Shown here piece after piece: positions 29,331 through 38,456 of a DNA stretch of 40,154 bases (its first letter is position 1; each line of letters begins with the position of its first letter). The DNA comes from a virus: positions 1-40,154 of IMG/VR virus record IMGVR_UViG_3300007363_000007, one strand, 5' to 3'. The notes under the pieces are model-generated. The model was not told the DNA's origin. It worked only from the letters and a program-made list of their open reading frames with translations, and did not search any database. The translations under genes were made by a program, and so were the position numbers.

Positions 29331-30839
29331 TTACCTCAAGGCATACGGAGCATCTGTATTAATCGGGAAAGATAACCGATTAAACTGAAATGCTTCGTCG
29401 TCATTGTTATTTCTGATACAAAATTGGAAGAATTTTCCGTTGCCTTTTAAATGCTCAAGCTTTGTTCTGTCTGTAGTTCCACCCCAAGAAGATGATCCCC
29501 ATACTCCTGTTCCCCAAAGAGAACCGCCTTGCTGCATATTGATACTTGCCGTATTCCTATCAGATTGAAAATCGTATCCATATGAGAATCGGAATGTTCC
29601 TGAATCTTGTGTTTTAAAATTTAAATCAACGTACGGGATGTGTTTCATGTTAATCATCTGATCGTTGTCCATCCAGCCAGAACGCCAATAAGCGTCAATA
29701 GCATCCCCGCCTTCGGAAGCGTAGTTGGATGTACTGTCATCGTCTATTTCGTAAACCTTTCCGTCGTAACCACCACCATATATCGTTGTGTCTTGCATCA
29801 TCACAGCAGTATTCATGTTGTGACCAGATGAAAATTTAATCCAAGCTTTTCTATCCAGATCCCAAGCAATACAGAAATCGTTCGTTGAAGATGCACCGTT
29901 TGAGCAGAACCACATCACAAGTCTTCGTTTCTTATCGTACACGCCCTGAATATATGGCAATCGTGATTTATTCAAACCATCCCAAATAGCGTTGAACGTA
30001 TCAGGGAAATCTACGATTGAATTCCCATCTGTTGCTTTCATTCTTGGTTCAGGAGTTATAAAGAAACAAACACCGTCAACGTCTAAGATTGCTCTATTTG
30101 AAATAGCACCGATATCTGAAAACAATGGAAAAAGAGGAAACGGAGCAGTTCGGATAATTAATTCATGGATTGAGTTTTGTTTAAATACAAGCAAATGGTC
30201 GGTGGCAAGCAAACACGCACCAATCAGTTGATCTCCGTCGTTTGTTGCAACGTCTTGGCTTCCAGACCCAGCTCCAGAAAAGTCTTCCGGGTTCCCAAGG
30301 ATTGACCAATTAATTCGGGAAGGAGCAGCAACGGTATTTCCTATAAACAACCGATTGTTTGCAGAAATGCACCATTTCCCAACCGGAGGAGTTCCAGCTA
30401 GAATTGCTGCATTTCCAGTTCCATTCCATTTCAAGGGAACATCCGTTGACCGATTACCACCAACAAAGATTGCTAGATCGTTCATCTGCGTGTACGACCA
30501 AATGTTATCTTGACCTGTTGAGATCGTAACCGCTCCTGTGATGTCGTCCATCGTTCCATCAAATTCGGACTTGAATATTTTTGCCCCACAAATCTGCATC
30601 ATGTATTCGACTTCAGTTATGTTTCTATAGAACCCAGATCCATGAACGGCAGCACCAGAAGACATGGCCGTTGAATTGTATTCGCTATTTCCGTTCGTTT
30701 TCTTAAATCCTCCTTGCGGAAGAAGGATTACATTATCTAGGTCAAGCGCTTGATTTAACTCAAGTGAGGTCGGGGAGCTGTCAACATTCATTCCCCCCGT
30801 GAAATCAGCAAATATTGCTGCTTTCGTTCTGCGTCCCAT
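29331..30839 (-). CDS. Neck/tail nozzle beta-propeller protein
   Basis: 502 aa. The N-terminal FTGGMNVDSSPTSLELNQAL and DLDNVILLPQGGFKKTNG, followed by repeated propeller-like strands, is the pattern of podovirus nozzle or stopper proteins (P22 gp10 / T7 gp12 type). It binds below the adaptor and closes the DNA channel. TAATG-coupled to the adaptor gene. No catalytic motif. Confidence 0.75.
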   Translation of the reverse strand: MGRRTKAAIFADFTGGMNVDSSPTSLELNQALDLDNVILLPQGGFKKTNGNSEYNSTAMSSGAAVHGSGFYRNITEVEYMMQICGAKIFKSEFDGTMDDITGAVTISTGQDNIWSYTQMNDLAIFVGGNRSTDVPLKWNGTGNAAILAGTPPVGKWCISANNRLFIGNTVAAPSRINWSILGNPEDFSGAGSGSQDVATNDGDQLIGACLLATDHLLVFKQNSIHELIIRTAPFPLFPLFSDIGAISNRAILDVDGVCFFITPEPRMKATDGNSIVDFPDTFNAIWDGLNKSRLPYIQGVYDKKRRLVMWFCSNGASSTNDFCIAWDLDRKAWIKFSSGHNMNTAVMMQDTTIYGGGYDGKVYEIDDDSTSNYASEGGDAIDAYWRSGWMDNDQMINMKHIPYVDLNFKTQDSGTFRFSYGYDFQSDRNTASINMQQGGSLWGTGVWGSSSWGGTTDRTKLEHLKGNGKFFQFCIRNNNDDEAFQFNRLSFPINTDAPYALR

Positions 30840-31747
30840 TACCAGGGAACCTCAGGACCAAAGTCAGAAGGGAGAGCCCATTGAAGACCGAAGTTGGAAT
30901 CGTTGGTAATAGACTGCATGACACGATGACGACCAAGATCGTGAGAATAGTTCATCATCATGTCTTTTATTCGAGATTCACCAACTTTAAATTCGGTATC
31001 AGCCCTTGTGTCGTCAAGGCTCTGGAAACCATAGAAAGCTGCAATGTTAAGAATTGCGTCTTGCCACGGAGAAGGGATAACAGGAACATCCGAATCGGCA
31101 GACAAATCTGAAAGGTTTTTAATACCGCGAACCATCATGTTCATAACCGTATCGGGAGAACGGATAAAAGAAAATTGGGGTGTTCCCGCTGAGGTTGGAG
31201 AACTCATGATGTAGTAGTAGGGCGTCCCGGCGTCGTAATACAAAGGGAGAAAAAAGTCTGCTTCACGAGGACTCTGAGAAACGATACGAACAGGAGTGAC
31301 TAACTGCTTAATATCAAGAATTTGCACGAGAGGCGTGGTCGTCGTGTAGAGCAGTTTTCGAATGGTGTAGGTACCAGCGGTTAGGTTGCTAGTACCCACA
31401 AAAGCAGGAGTTATGGTAGCTGTGGTGGAGGCGGCTGTGTGCGCCGTTATTTTATACCAATCCTGCGAAGTTGAAAGCTGGATGTATCTATCCGTAACAG
31501 AAACTGATGGAGCGGAGCTAAACGTCACTGTGGTTGATCCTGCGGTTACGTCAATTGTTCCCGTCGTTATATCCGTAACGGTCTGGATAATCTCTTCAGA
31601 CAACATGAACGGCCACAACCGTTTTCCGCAGATGTACTGCTGGGCCATGTTGATCCAGCGTTTTAGTTTAACTAGGTCAGTGGATACCGCTGGATCGTAT
31701 GCCCCAAGACGGTCACCTAGCTCTGTGTAGAGCGAGGAAAATTGCAC
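30839..31747 (-). CDS. Head-tail adaptor protein
   Basis: 302 aa, GTG start with TAGTG overlap. The N-terminal helix set (FSSLYTELGDRLGAYDPAVS; LVKLKRWINMAQQYICGKRL) is typical of podovirus adaptors binding under the portal; a beta domain follows (GTIDVTAGSTTVTFSSAPSV). Its position directly before the nozzle gene supports this. Confidence 0.75.
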   Translation of the reverse strand: MQFSSLYTELGDRLGAYDPAVSTDLVKLKRWINMAQQYICGKRLWPFMLSEEIIQTVTDITTGTIDVTAGSTTVTFSSAPSVSVTDRYIQLSTSQDWYKITAHTAASTTATITPAFVGTSNLTAGTYTIRKLLYTTTTPLVQILDIKQLVTPVRIVSQSPREADFFLPLYYDAGTPYYYIMSSPTSAGTPQFSFIRSPDTVMNMMVRGIKNLSDLSADSDVPVIPSPWQDAILNIAAFYGFQSLDDTRADTEFKVGESRIKDMMMNYSHDLGRHRVMQSITNDSNFGLQWALPSDFGPEVPW

Positions 31748-32139
31748 TACTGTTTGACCTCTTGGTAGTGAATATCTTCAGAAGATCCGCCAAGTGTTAC
31801 CAACCATAAACAAACGTCTTCTCGCATTGGGAAATATCCGTAAGGGACTTTGTTTGTTCCAGTTGAAATCTCAATTGGACGAATCGTATTGGCTAATGAG
31901 GTACTAGTGCAATTTCCGTAGAATCCGGCGACACCGCTGTTTCCAGAAGGAACATTAACAAGAATCCCAAACCTTCCAGATGTTTGACTCGAAGGAACTT
32001 TTGTTGGAGTAACACCAGAGATAGATATTGTTACCGGAGTTCCGTATCCATTAATCGGGGCTTCTGAAACTAGTGGTGCTGCTGCATGGGAATATAAAAA
32101 TAAGAATAGAAACGGTGCCGACAAAAGATACTTCTTCAT
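31747..32139 (-). CDS. Secreted virion-region protein
   Basis: 130 aa. Signal peptide MKKYLLSAPFLFLFLYSHAA, then a beta-rich domain with a PIEISTGTNKVPYGYFPM stretch and CLWLV...EDIHYQEVKQ end, reminiscent of small phage decoration proteins. GGAGGACTC site. First gene after a terminator, in front of neck genes; export is surprising for this place. Confidence 0.7.
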   Translation of the reverse strand: MKKYLLSAPFLFLFLYSHAAAPLVSEAPINGYGTPVTISISGVTPTKVPSSQTSGRFGILVNVPSGNSGVAGFYGNCTSTSLANTIRPIEISTGTNKVPYGYFPMREDVCLWLVTLGGSSEDIHYQEVKQ

Positions 32140-32154
32140 GAGTCCTCCGATAAT

Positions 32155-32192
32155 AAAAAAGCCGTCAAAGAGGTTTTATCCTCGATGACGGC
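32155..32192 (-). terminator. Intrinsic terminator with nested hairpin
   Basis: GCCGTCA (32192-32186) pairs with TGACGGC (32167-32161), inner GAGG/CCTC stem, followed by six T. Ends the scaffold-capsid-glycosyltransferase unit. Confidence 0.9.
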
Positions 32193-32218
32193 TTTGGTTA
32201 ATCCAATATCCGTTGAAG

Positions 32219-32842
32219 TTAAGCTGTTGCTTTTACTTGATGTTTTTTCATGTGCATCCGAAGTTTGTTCTTTGCGTAAACTCCATCTGCTTCAAAATCA
32301 CAGCCTTCCGTATCACACTTGAGAACTATTCCACGTGGAACATTTTTAGATTCTATGACTTCTTTTAGTTTCTCAACTTCAGGCTTCGAAACAATATTAT
32401 CTTTTTTCTCTTGAAATTCAAGAGGAATCGGAATAACGACTACATCTTCTGGTTCCAACGTCACCCCGTCTGTCTTGTTTGCGGCCAAAGGCAGAGCCAT
32501 GCTGTCAATCTTTTCAGCAAGACGGAAGTCTTTCGGAACAACTCGACGAACGAAATCACAAATTTCATCCCACTTCTGAACTACCGGGCCAAGATTCCAG
32601 TCCACTAGATAAAAGAAGTAGTCCTCGTCAACAATGGGGTCAAATTGACGAACCTGCTTTGTGAAAACGTCCATCTCGGGAGGAACTTTGGTTACGTTCT
32701 TTGATTTACCAAGCCATTCTTTCCAATGGCGAGGGAATCCGTCTGCTTTGCACAGTTCGAAACCTTTAAGAAAACGCTCTGGGAGCTCGTCAAAAGCGAT
32801 AACCTTGTCCGGCATACCCATCAATCGAAATACTTGTCTCAT
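32219..32842 (-). CDS. Late protein with C-terminal C2H2 zinc finger
   Basis: 207 aa. The N-terminal 160 residues are of unknown fold (FDELPERFLKGFELCKADGF); the C-terminus is CDTEGC ... HMKKH, with Cys-x4-Cys and His-x3-His as in classical C2H2 fingers, rare in phage proteins. ATGA-coupled to the glycosyltransferase gene. It may tether a nucleic acid or another protein to the glycosylation module. Confidence 0.7.
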   Translation of the reverse strand: MRQVFRLMGMPDKVIAFDELPERFLKGFELCKADGFPRHWKEWLGKSKNVTKVPPEMDVFTKQVRQFDPIVDEDYFFYLVDWNLGPVVQKWDEICDFVRRVVPKDFRLAEKIDSMALPLAANKTDGVTLEPEDVVVIPIPLEFQEKKDNIVSKPEVEKLKEVIESKNVPRGIVLKCDTEGCDFEADGVYAKNKLRMHMKKHQVKATA

Positions 32843-33753
32843 TTTGTCTCCTTGAATTTACTTAACATTCTGTCTAGTCGATGGTCTATGGTGTGTTTCG
32901 CCATCACTTCTTCAAATCCAGCCTTGGCAATTTTCTCTCGTTCGGAGTCATGTTTTAAATAGTACTTGGCTTTATCAATCGCTTCTTCCATCGAGCGGTA
33001 AAGGACCAGATGCTTACCGTCTTCGAATAGTTCTTCGATGGTCGGAACCCAGTTTGTGAGAAGAAATCCGCCGGCTCCCATTACCTCAAATACCCTCATT
33101 ATAACGTCATCTTCCATAGACATATTGATGGATATCTTGGACTTGCAATAGATTCTTGCAGCGTCTTGAAACTTTCGTTGACCAAAGAAGAAGTTCGGAA
33201 ATTCTTTGAACATATCGTGGAGGAAGTCGATTCTGTTCTGAGAATTGACGTGTCCAACAAAGGCAATATCGTAGTCCTTGCTAGCGTAATTAAAAGGAAC
33301 AGGTGATCCTGATTCAATGTCGTGATAGGCGTGTGGTTCAAAGGCATGAGGAAGCCACTCAGCTTTAACCCCGTCTTGTTTAAACTCTTCCACTGCCCTT
33401 TTTTGAGCACAGAATACGTGATCAAACTTCTTGGCTGTTTCTAAACGGTAAGGATAGCTGTCTCCTGGCTTTCCGTTGTTGATGTGTGTGTCCGAGGCCC
33501 AGTAGATGTTGGGGTGCGGTATTTCAATCATCTTATATGGGATAACAGAAGCAAGAGCATCCTCTCCCCAGTCTATTAGCAAGTTTCCATCAAAAGTCCC
33601 GAACAACTTAACATCATCCTTTGGAGCAAGATGATCAACTTCTAGTATGCCTTGATCCTGTCGTCTCTTTAATGCCGCCCAAACATACAAAGGGTTCCCA
33701 TCGTTACGATATCCTGTTTCTGGTAGAACGTCATAGTAAATTGCTATTCTCAT
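32839..33753 (-). CDS. Glycosyltransferase, CgeB/GT4-like
   Basis: 304 aa with the GT-B C-terminal signature: DIAFVGHVNSQNRIDFLHDM and FEVMGAGGFLLTNWVPTIEE, then EDGKHLVLYRSMEEAIDKA (donor-binding helix region). N-terminal half has HPNIYWASDTH. Probably transfers a sugar to a virion protein or host glycan. AGGA site upstream; the HNH gene separates it from the other glycosylation genes. Confidence 0.8.
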   Translation of the reverse strand: MRIAIYYDVLPETGYRNDGNPLYVWAALKRRQDQGILEVDHLAPKDDVKLFGTFDGNLLIDWGEDALASVIPYKMIEIPHPNIYWASDTHINNGKPGDSYPYRLETAKKFDHVFCAQKRAVEEFKQDGVKAEWLPHAFEPHAYHDIESGSPVPFNYASKDYDIAFVGHVNSQNRIDFLHDMFKEFPNFFFGQRKFQDAARIYCKSKISINMSMEDDVIMRVFEVMGAGGFLLTNWVPTIEELFEDGKHLVLYRSMEEAIDKAKYYLKHDSEREKIAKAGFEEVMAKHTIDHRLDRMLSKFKETK

Positions 33754-33785
33754 ATGTTGTATCCTAAGTAAAATGGAGAACTTAA

Positions 33786-34340
33786 ATGAAAATTAGTGTT
33801 GCAATCGAAAAAGGCGGGAAACTTTTCCCAGATGGTTTTTGGAGAATCCCCATCACCAGGATTAATAAAGTTAAAAATATTGCTGAAAATACTTGGCAAA
33901 AAGTTGGCAATGGAATTTGCCCTAAATGCGGTAAAAATTTCTTGGCTTTTAGTGTTAAGAATGTTTTCTGCTCGAGATCTTGCGGAAAAATTGGGCATCA
34001 ATACACGAAGGGAAAGAAATACAAAAAGACTAAACCAAAGAAAGAAAAGATCCTTAGGGCTGGGTACTTTGAAATTCTTGATGAATCTCACCCCAATGCA
34101 AAACGTGGAAGAGTTCTTGAGCATCGTTGGCTGATGGAAAAGAAACTTGGAAGATACCTTGAAACACATGAACATGTTCATCACATTAACGGAAACAAAC
34201 TGGACAATCGAATTGATAACTTGGTTGTCGTTTCTAGGTCGGAACATATGGCTATCCATTCTAGGATGAGAATTATGGAAAGAAATGAATCTAATGGGCG
34301 TTTTGTAAAAATGATAGGAGAACATCCGCATGAGCATTAA
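33786..34340 (+). CDS. HNH homing endonuclease (inserted on opposite strand)
   Basis: 184 aa. Zinc finger CPKCGK ... CSRSC (Cys45/48/62/66), a Lys-rich linker, and the HNH core EHVHHINGNKLDNRIDNLVV ... SEHMAIH (residues 130-158). It is the only plus-strand gene among late genes and overlaps the end of the glycosyltransferase fusion by 4 nt. TGGAGA site upstream. Free-standing homing nucleases of this kind cut a site near their own gene and spread between phages. Confidence 0.9.
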   Translation: MKISVAIEKGGKLFPDGFWRIPITRINKVKNIAENTWQKVGNGICPKCGKNFLAFSVKNVFCSRSCGKIGHQYTKGKKYKKTKPKKEKILRAGYFEILDESHPNAKRGRVLEHRWLMEKKLGRYLETHEHVHHINGNKLDNRIDNLVVVSRSEHMAIHSRMRIMERNESNGRFVKMIGEHPHEH

Positions 34341-35581
34341 TTTACCCTCTCGTAACATCCAACAAAACTGACACCGTTATTTGAAGATTCCACTCGGACC
34401 TGTTTAAGTCCGCAGACTTCCATTAAGTTTTCCAGTGATCCTGGCGTGAAGGCGTGGCAATGTTCGATATTTAATGGAATGGAGCTTGTGACACGTTCAT
34501 CGGGAACGGCAATTATCATTTTTCCGCCAATCTTGATGTAACTTTTCCAAAGATTAATTGTTGCGATGGAATCTAAAACATGTTCCAAAATATGTCGTGC
34601 AATAACCGTATCAAATAATTCAAAGTGTCCAATTGGGAGATGCCCCGATACATCCCCAACGATATCTGCTACCGACAAAGCTCCATGAAGATGAGGGATC
34701 GGCTGTCCTTTTGGAACCCGGTCCACCCCTACAGCTTGTGGTACGGTCTTCGTAGCACCACAACCCAACTCTAAAACCGATTCTTTTTCTGATATAAAGC
34801 TGCGAACTAGATCACCCTCAAGGTCTTTCGACAATTCAGGATTGTCTGTGTATGTTAATCCACTTCGCATCTTCCACCAGTCTTTAAAGCCGTGCTTACG
34901 AATAAGGTATGCGTTTGTTCGATCTTGCATGTCCTGGGAGTTCCATCCACCCTTGGTATCCGGTCCACCTTTGACCCGTTCTCCGGTCTTGAAGCCGTGA
35001 TGAATGATAAAGGATCCGGGATCGACAACAATCTTGTAACCAGCCTTGCGGAAACGCATTGAAAGGTCAAGATCATCTCCACCAGGAAGTTTCGTGTCTA
35101 TACCGCCTACAGCGTCGTAATGAGCGCGTCTGACCATAACGGTGAAGAAGATGAGGAAAGATGCCTCTGTGGGCACGTTAGGGCAGTTAGGATTGAATAT
35201 AGAGTGGAGTCCGGCTGCGACTGTCGTGGTTGGTCCGACGGCTGCGATGTTGTCGTCTTGGAAGAAGCTGAGCATCCGCTGATAGATGCGGTGCGAGATT
35301 GGCGGAATGTGGGTGTCGTCGTTCTGAAACACCACGAAAGGGCTGTTCGTTTCTTTCATCCCGAGCTCAAGGCCACCTTCCCAGCCGAGGTTCTTGCCTG
35401 GGTTTAAGATCTTGATTCCAGGGACGTTGCCAAAGTGACGTTCAATGTCTTGCTTGCCGTTGTTGATAATTACGAGATCGGCCATTGATTCTAGGATGCC
35501 GGTTTTAAGAATAGAGTAAACGCATGGAACGAGGAATTGTTCGTTGTTCCACGTTGGGATCAAAATGCTTAAAGGTTTCAT
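34337..35581 (-). CDS. Bifunctional glycosyltransferase (GT2)-methyltransferase
   Basis: 414 aa. The N-terminal GT-A part shows LSILIPTWNNEQFLVPCVYS, the DXD-like NDD at 87-89, and GGDDLDLSMRFRKAG (168-180). From about residue 265 a class I SAM methyltransferase begins: VLELGCG (269-275), then VGVDRVP and IARHILEHV. It may build and methylate a glycan on virion or host surface. TAATG-coupled to the next glycosyltransferase. Confidence 0.85.
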   Translation of the reverse strand: MKPLSILIPTWNNEQFLVPCVYSILKTGILESMADLVIINNGKQDIERHFGNVPGIKILNPGKNLGWEGGLELGMKETNSPFVVFQNDDTHIPPISHRIYQRMLSFFQDDNIAAVGPTTTVAAGLHSIFNPNCPNVPTEASFLIFFTVMVRRAHYDAVGGIDTKLPGGDDLDLSMRFRKAGYKIVVDPGSFIIHHGFKTGERVKGGPDTKGGWNSQDMQDRTNAYLIRKHGFKDWWKMRSGLTYTDNPELSKDLEGDLVRSFISEKESVLELGCGATKTVPQAVGVDRVPKGQPIPHLHGALSVADIVGDVSGHLPIGHFELFDTVIARHILEHVLDSIATINLWKSYIKIGGKMIIAVPDERVTSSIPLNIEHCHAFTPGSLENLMEVCGLKQVRVESSNNGVSFVGCYERVN

Positions 35582-36426
35582 TAATCCCCCAGGACCGTCA
35601 AAGCATTGTACTTCGTGAACTTGCCGTATCTCTTATCTGATTCTTTATCCACAGACTTACGAAAGTTATCCACAAACTCCTCTGTTATCACTTGGGGATG
35701 GCTTAGATGGCCGATGTTGAAGGTTGTGTCCATGAATACCCGTCCACCGGCTTTCTTGACTTTGTAGCAAAATAGGATGTCTTCGCCTGTTCCCTCTGAG
35801 CACATGAAGTAGGGAGGGTTAATCTTCTTTAGGATATCGACTTTGACCAAGGCGGCACCAAATCCACAAGCATCTACCTCGACCAACATGTTCTTGGGAT
35901 AGTTCTGGATTGGAGTATTGATGAAATAGTCGCTTTTATTAACTGCGTCGTAGCCTTCGACAGATTGATACAAGACGGGGTTGTAGGGAGCGTTACGGGT
36001 GAAGGCCAAGGGACAAACCACGTCTGCTACCTTGTGGTGACGATAGAGCCTTAAGAACATATCGTTGGGACAAATCATGTCGTCGTCCACAAAGAAAATG
36101 TAGTCCATGTTGTTTTCAAGGGCTCGTTTTGCTGCCTCTTCTCTTGCAGCTGGGGTAAAGATACGACCGATGTTGATAAACCAAAATTCGAAGATCTCGT
36201 CGTCCATCTTTTTGATGAACATGGAGTCTTTAAGGAACTCGTTTAGGATTGATTCTTTTTGTTGGGGGGCTTGTCTTTCGAGGATATCTGCAAATTTGAA
36301 GAAGTCTTCACGTTGGGTTTGGAAACAGCCTATGTTTAAAAAGTTTTCGAGTCGGTTTCCGTAGGCTTCCACTTGGGTGTATCCCATGTTGGGTATGGCG
36401 ATTAAGACTTTGACTGATTTTTTCAT
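35581..36426 (-). CDS. Glycosyltransferase, GT-A type
   Basis: 281 aa. Starts VKVLIAIPNMGYTQ, with the metal motif YIFFVDDDM (DDD at 114-116) and later TGEDILFCYKVKKAGGRVF, a GT2/GT-A acceptor-side pattern. It works with the neighbouring fusion protein; the target is unknown. ATGA overlap with the upstream gene. Confidence 0.8.
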   Translation of the reverse strand: MKKSVKVLIAIPNMGYTQVEAYGNRLENFLNIGCFQTQREDFFKFADILERQAPQQKESILNEFLKDSMFIKKMDDEIFEFWFINIGRIFTPAAREEAAKRALENNMDYIFFVDDDMICPNDMFLRLYRHHKVADVVCPLAFTRNAPYNPVLYQSVEGYDAVNKSDYFINTPIQNYPKNMLVEVDACGFGAALVKVDILKKINPPYFMCSEGTGEDILFCYKVKKAGGRVFMDTTFNIGHLSHPQVITEEFVDNFRKSVDKESDKRYGKFTKYNALTVLGD

Positions 36427-36665
36427 TCAATAATATTGAACCAAATTAAAAACAACTCCCAAAGACTAATTTTTACAGGTTGAGACATTCTGTGGCCCAA
36501 GTGCCGGGACAGAGACGAGTGTGAGTTTGTCACAATCGCTCCGTCCACGGCACATCGGTCCACTTCTAAAAGATCCCTGAAAGGACGCCATATATATCGG
36601 GTCGGGACAAATATCCCTGCGACCTTAATATACGCTTGAAGGCGCTCTTCCAAGGAGTAAGTCAT
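36423..36665 (-). CDS. Small late protein, unknown
   Basis: 80 aa, start MTYSLEERLQAYIKVAGIFV, aromatic-rich, ending in a hydrophobic WELFLIWFNIIE. TAATG overlap with the upstream decoration-like gene. No family recognised. Confidence 0.65.
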   Translation of the reverse strand: MTYSLEERLQAYIKVAGIFVPTRYIWRPFRDLLEVDRCAVDGAIVTNSHSSLSRHLGHRMSQPVKISLWELFLIWFNIIE

Positions 36666-37111
36666 TACATTCCGCTACGAACGAATCCAACGGTCCAGGC
36701 TTGCGCCGAGATACCAGTGGTTGCGCCAGCAACGATATACTTGTTGAGAACCGTGGTCATGGCCGCGTCCGTCAAGGACGAGAACCACGTACCAGCAACA
36801 GCGCCGGGTTTCAACGTATCGCCAGCGGTAATGGTGATGCTCGTTCCAACGTTCGAAAGAACGATAGAAGCGGCATAACCATAGACCGTAGCTTTACCGA
36901 AACCATTGATCGGCACGTCTTTTGCAACGATTCCGTAGAAGTCTTTGATCGCCGCCGCAGTCGATTGAACAGCAGAGATGCCGTCAAACGAGGCCGCAGA
37001 TTGGACCAAACGAATTCCGTATCCGGTGGTGATAGAACCTCCGCCGTCAACGTTTTTAAATGCTACCCGAATCGATTCCGGGTCGTTACGATTAATTGCT
37101 TGAATGTCCAT
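36665..37111 (-). CDS. Putative head decoration protein
   Basis: 148 aa. Ala/Gly/Thr-rich beta sequence (GSITTGYGIRLVQSAASFDG; VYGYAASIVLSNVGTSITIT) like capsid decoration or minor head proteins, shortly after the major capsid gene. AAGGAG site. Function inferred from position and composition. Confidence 0.6.
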   Translation of the reverse strand: MDIQAINRNDPESIRVAFKNVDGGGSITTGYGIRLVQSAASFDGISAVQSTAAAIKDFYGIVAKDVPINGFGKATVYGYAASIVLSNVGTSITITAGDTLKPGAVAGTWFSSLTDAAMTTVLNKYIVAGATTGISAQAWTVGFVRSGM

Positions 37112-37177
37112 CTTAATTCTCCTTGTGGCTGTAGCTTGGCTTCCTTGGAAGCACCGGCCCCTGGCCTATTCCAATTT

Positions 37178-37438
37178 TTATTCGATAACCGCAAACAACG
37201 TGATGGGCGTTCCATCTTCTGCCGGGAAGAACGTAAACGTTCCTGCCGAGAAGGTAGAAGCCACGCCAACACTTGCTTGAGTTGCCGGATTCGAGTTGTC
37301 ATCGATCCACTTGCCCATGATTGCTGTGATACCACTTGCCCAGGTGTCTCCATCTGCACAAGTAGTAAACGTCGCAACTACGAGGTTCGCTGATCCAAGA
37401 TTAACTCGATTAACAGTTGTCGGTACAATAGCTGCCAT
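37178..37438 (-). CDS. Small head-region protein
   Basis: 86 aa, start MAAIVPTTVNRVNLGSANLV, beta-rich, directly after the capsid gene with AAAAGGAG upstream. Likely a virion or decoration protein. No named family. Confidence 0.65.
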   Translation of the reverse strand: MAAIVPTTVNRVNLGSANLVVATFTTCADGDTWASGITAIMGKWIDDNSNPATQASVGVASTFSAGTFTFFPAEDGTPITLFAVIE

Positions 37439-37464
37439 AAGAGTCTCCTTTTAAGGGCTAACCC

Positions 37465-38427
37465 TTAAGCTGCGTTGCTGTTCGAACGACCCAATTTCCG
37501 GCGAGCGCAAGTCGTGAGAGCCGCAGCAAACAGAATTTGCCCAACTTTCGCATCTTGATTCGCAGGTTTCATGAAGCCAGTGAACATGAAGTCAGTGTCA
37601 GAGTTGACATAGAACTTCAACGCATCGCTGTGCAGAGCATAGATCACGCCCGAGGTCGCTTGAACGCTCCACATCCAAGGAATTTCCTTGAACAAGAGTT
37701 TCGTGAGACCGATGTCAGCTTTGTTGGTCGTGTAACGATACTGAGCAACCAACGTACCTTCATACGCTTCAACCGAGGTTTGGTCGGAGATGAGGACTTC
37801 CGCCGGGCCCGTAGGCTGACGTTTCGCAATGGTGTTGCAGAGGTTGGTCAATTGAGCGCGACCCACGCCCGAAGCCCACGATCCGCCAGTCACAACAGCA
37901 GATTGGAACCACGAGTTGGTCGTGCCGTTGACTTGGCCTTCCGTACCAGAGTTAAGAACGATGTTCGGCAAAGAACGAAGATCGCCCGCTCCAGGGTTGG
38001 CTTTGAACACGTCGATTTCGAGCAAGTCTTTAATGCTCATCTCCGCTTCATCACGTTTTTCCTGCAGCGCGTCTTCCAACGCATATTCGCCTTTACCGGC
38101 GATACGTTCCGTGAAACCGTCAATGGAGACAGTGAAGTAGTACTGTTTCCAAGGCCATTGGTCACGGGTCAGGTTGTCCTGAGGGGTAACGTCCATTTGC
38201 TCATAACGAGAATAAGAACCACCCGATGTCGATTTCGCATAGCGAAGCGCATGTGAGAGAGAAGCTCCACCACGTTTGCGTTCTTTCGCAGTCGAATACA
38301 ACCATCCGAGAGCGGTGTTGTCGTTGAACACGTTGTCTTTAATACCAGGGATCATGTTCGTCATAGCCAAGGTCAATGTTTCATCAACGTTGCCTGGGCC
38401 GTAAGTCAATAGTACTGGGGCTGTCAT
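37465..38427 (-). CDS. Major capsid protein
   Basis: 320 aa, start MTAPVLLTYGPGNVDETLTL. Sequence features fit an HK97-fold capsid: N-arm, RGGASLSHALRYAKSTSGG region, long spine helix (ALQEKRDEAEMSIKDLLEID), GPAEVLISDQTSVEAYEGTL A-domain, and C-terminal GFMKPANQDAKVGQILFAAA. It follows the scaffold gene and has a strong GGAGGA ribosome site. Confidence 0.85.
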   Translation of the reverse strand: MTAPVLLTYGPGNVDETLTLAMTNMIPGIKDNVFNDNTALGWLYSTAKERKRGGASLSHALRYAKSTSGGSYSRYEQMDVTPQDNLTRDQWPWKQYYFTVSIDGFTERIAGKGEYALEDALQEKRDEAEMSIKDLLEIDVFKANPGAGDLRSLPNIVLNSGTEGQVNGTTNSWFQSAVVTGGSWASGVGRAQLTNLCNTIAKRQPTGPAEVLISDQTSVEAYEGTLVAQYRYTTNKADIGLTKLLFKEIPWMWSVQATSGVIYALHSDALKFYVNSDTDFMFTGFMKPANQDAKVGQILFAAALTTCARRKLGRSNSNAA

Positions 38428-38456
38428 AATTTAATCCTCCGATTATTTTTTTAACT

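Noticed and set aside
33750-34358. 202-codon minus-strand frame opposite the HNH gene
   Set aside because: Antisense shadow of a gene with clear zinc-finger and HNH motifs; no ribosome site or known motif.
35120-35407. Plus-strand frame opposite the glycosyltransferase fusion
   Set aside because: Shadow of a well-supported GT2/methyltransferase gene.
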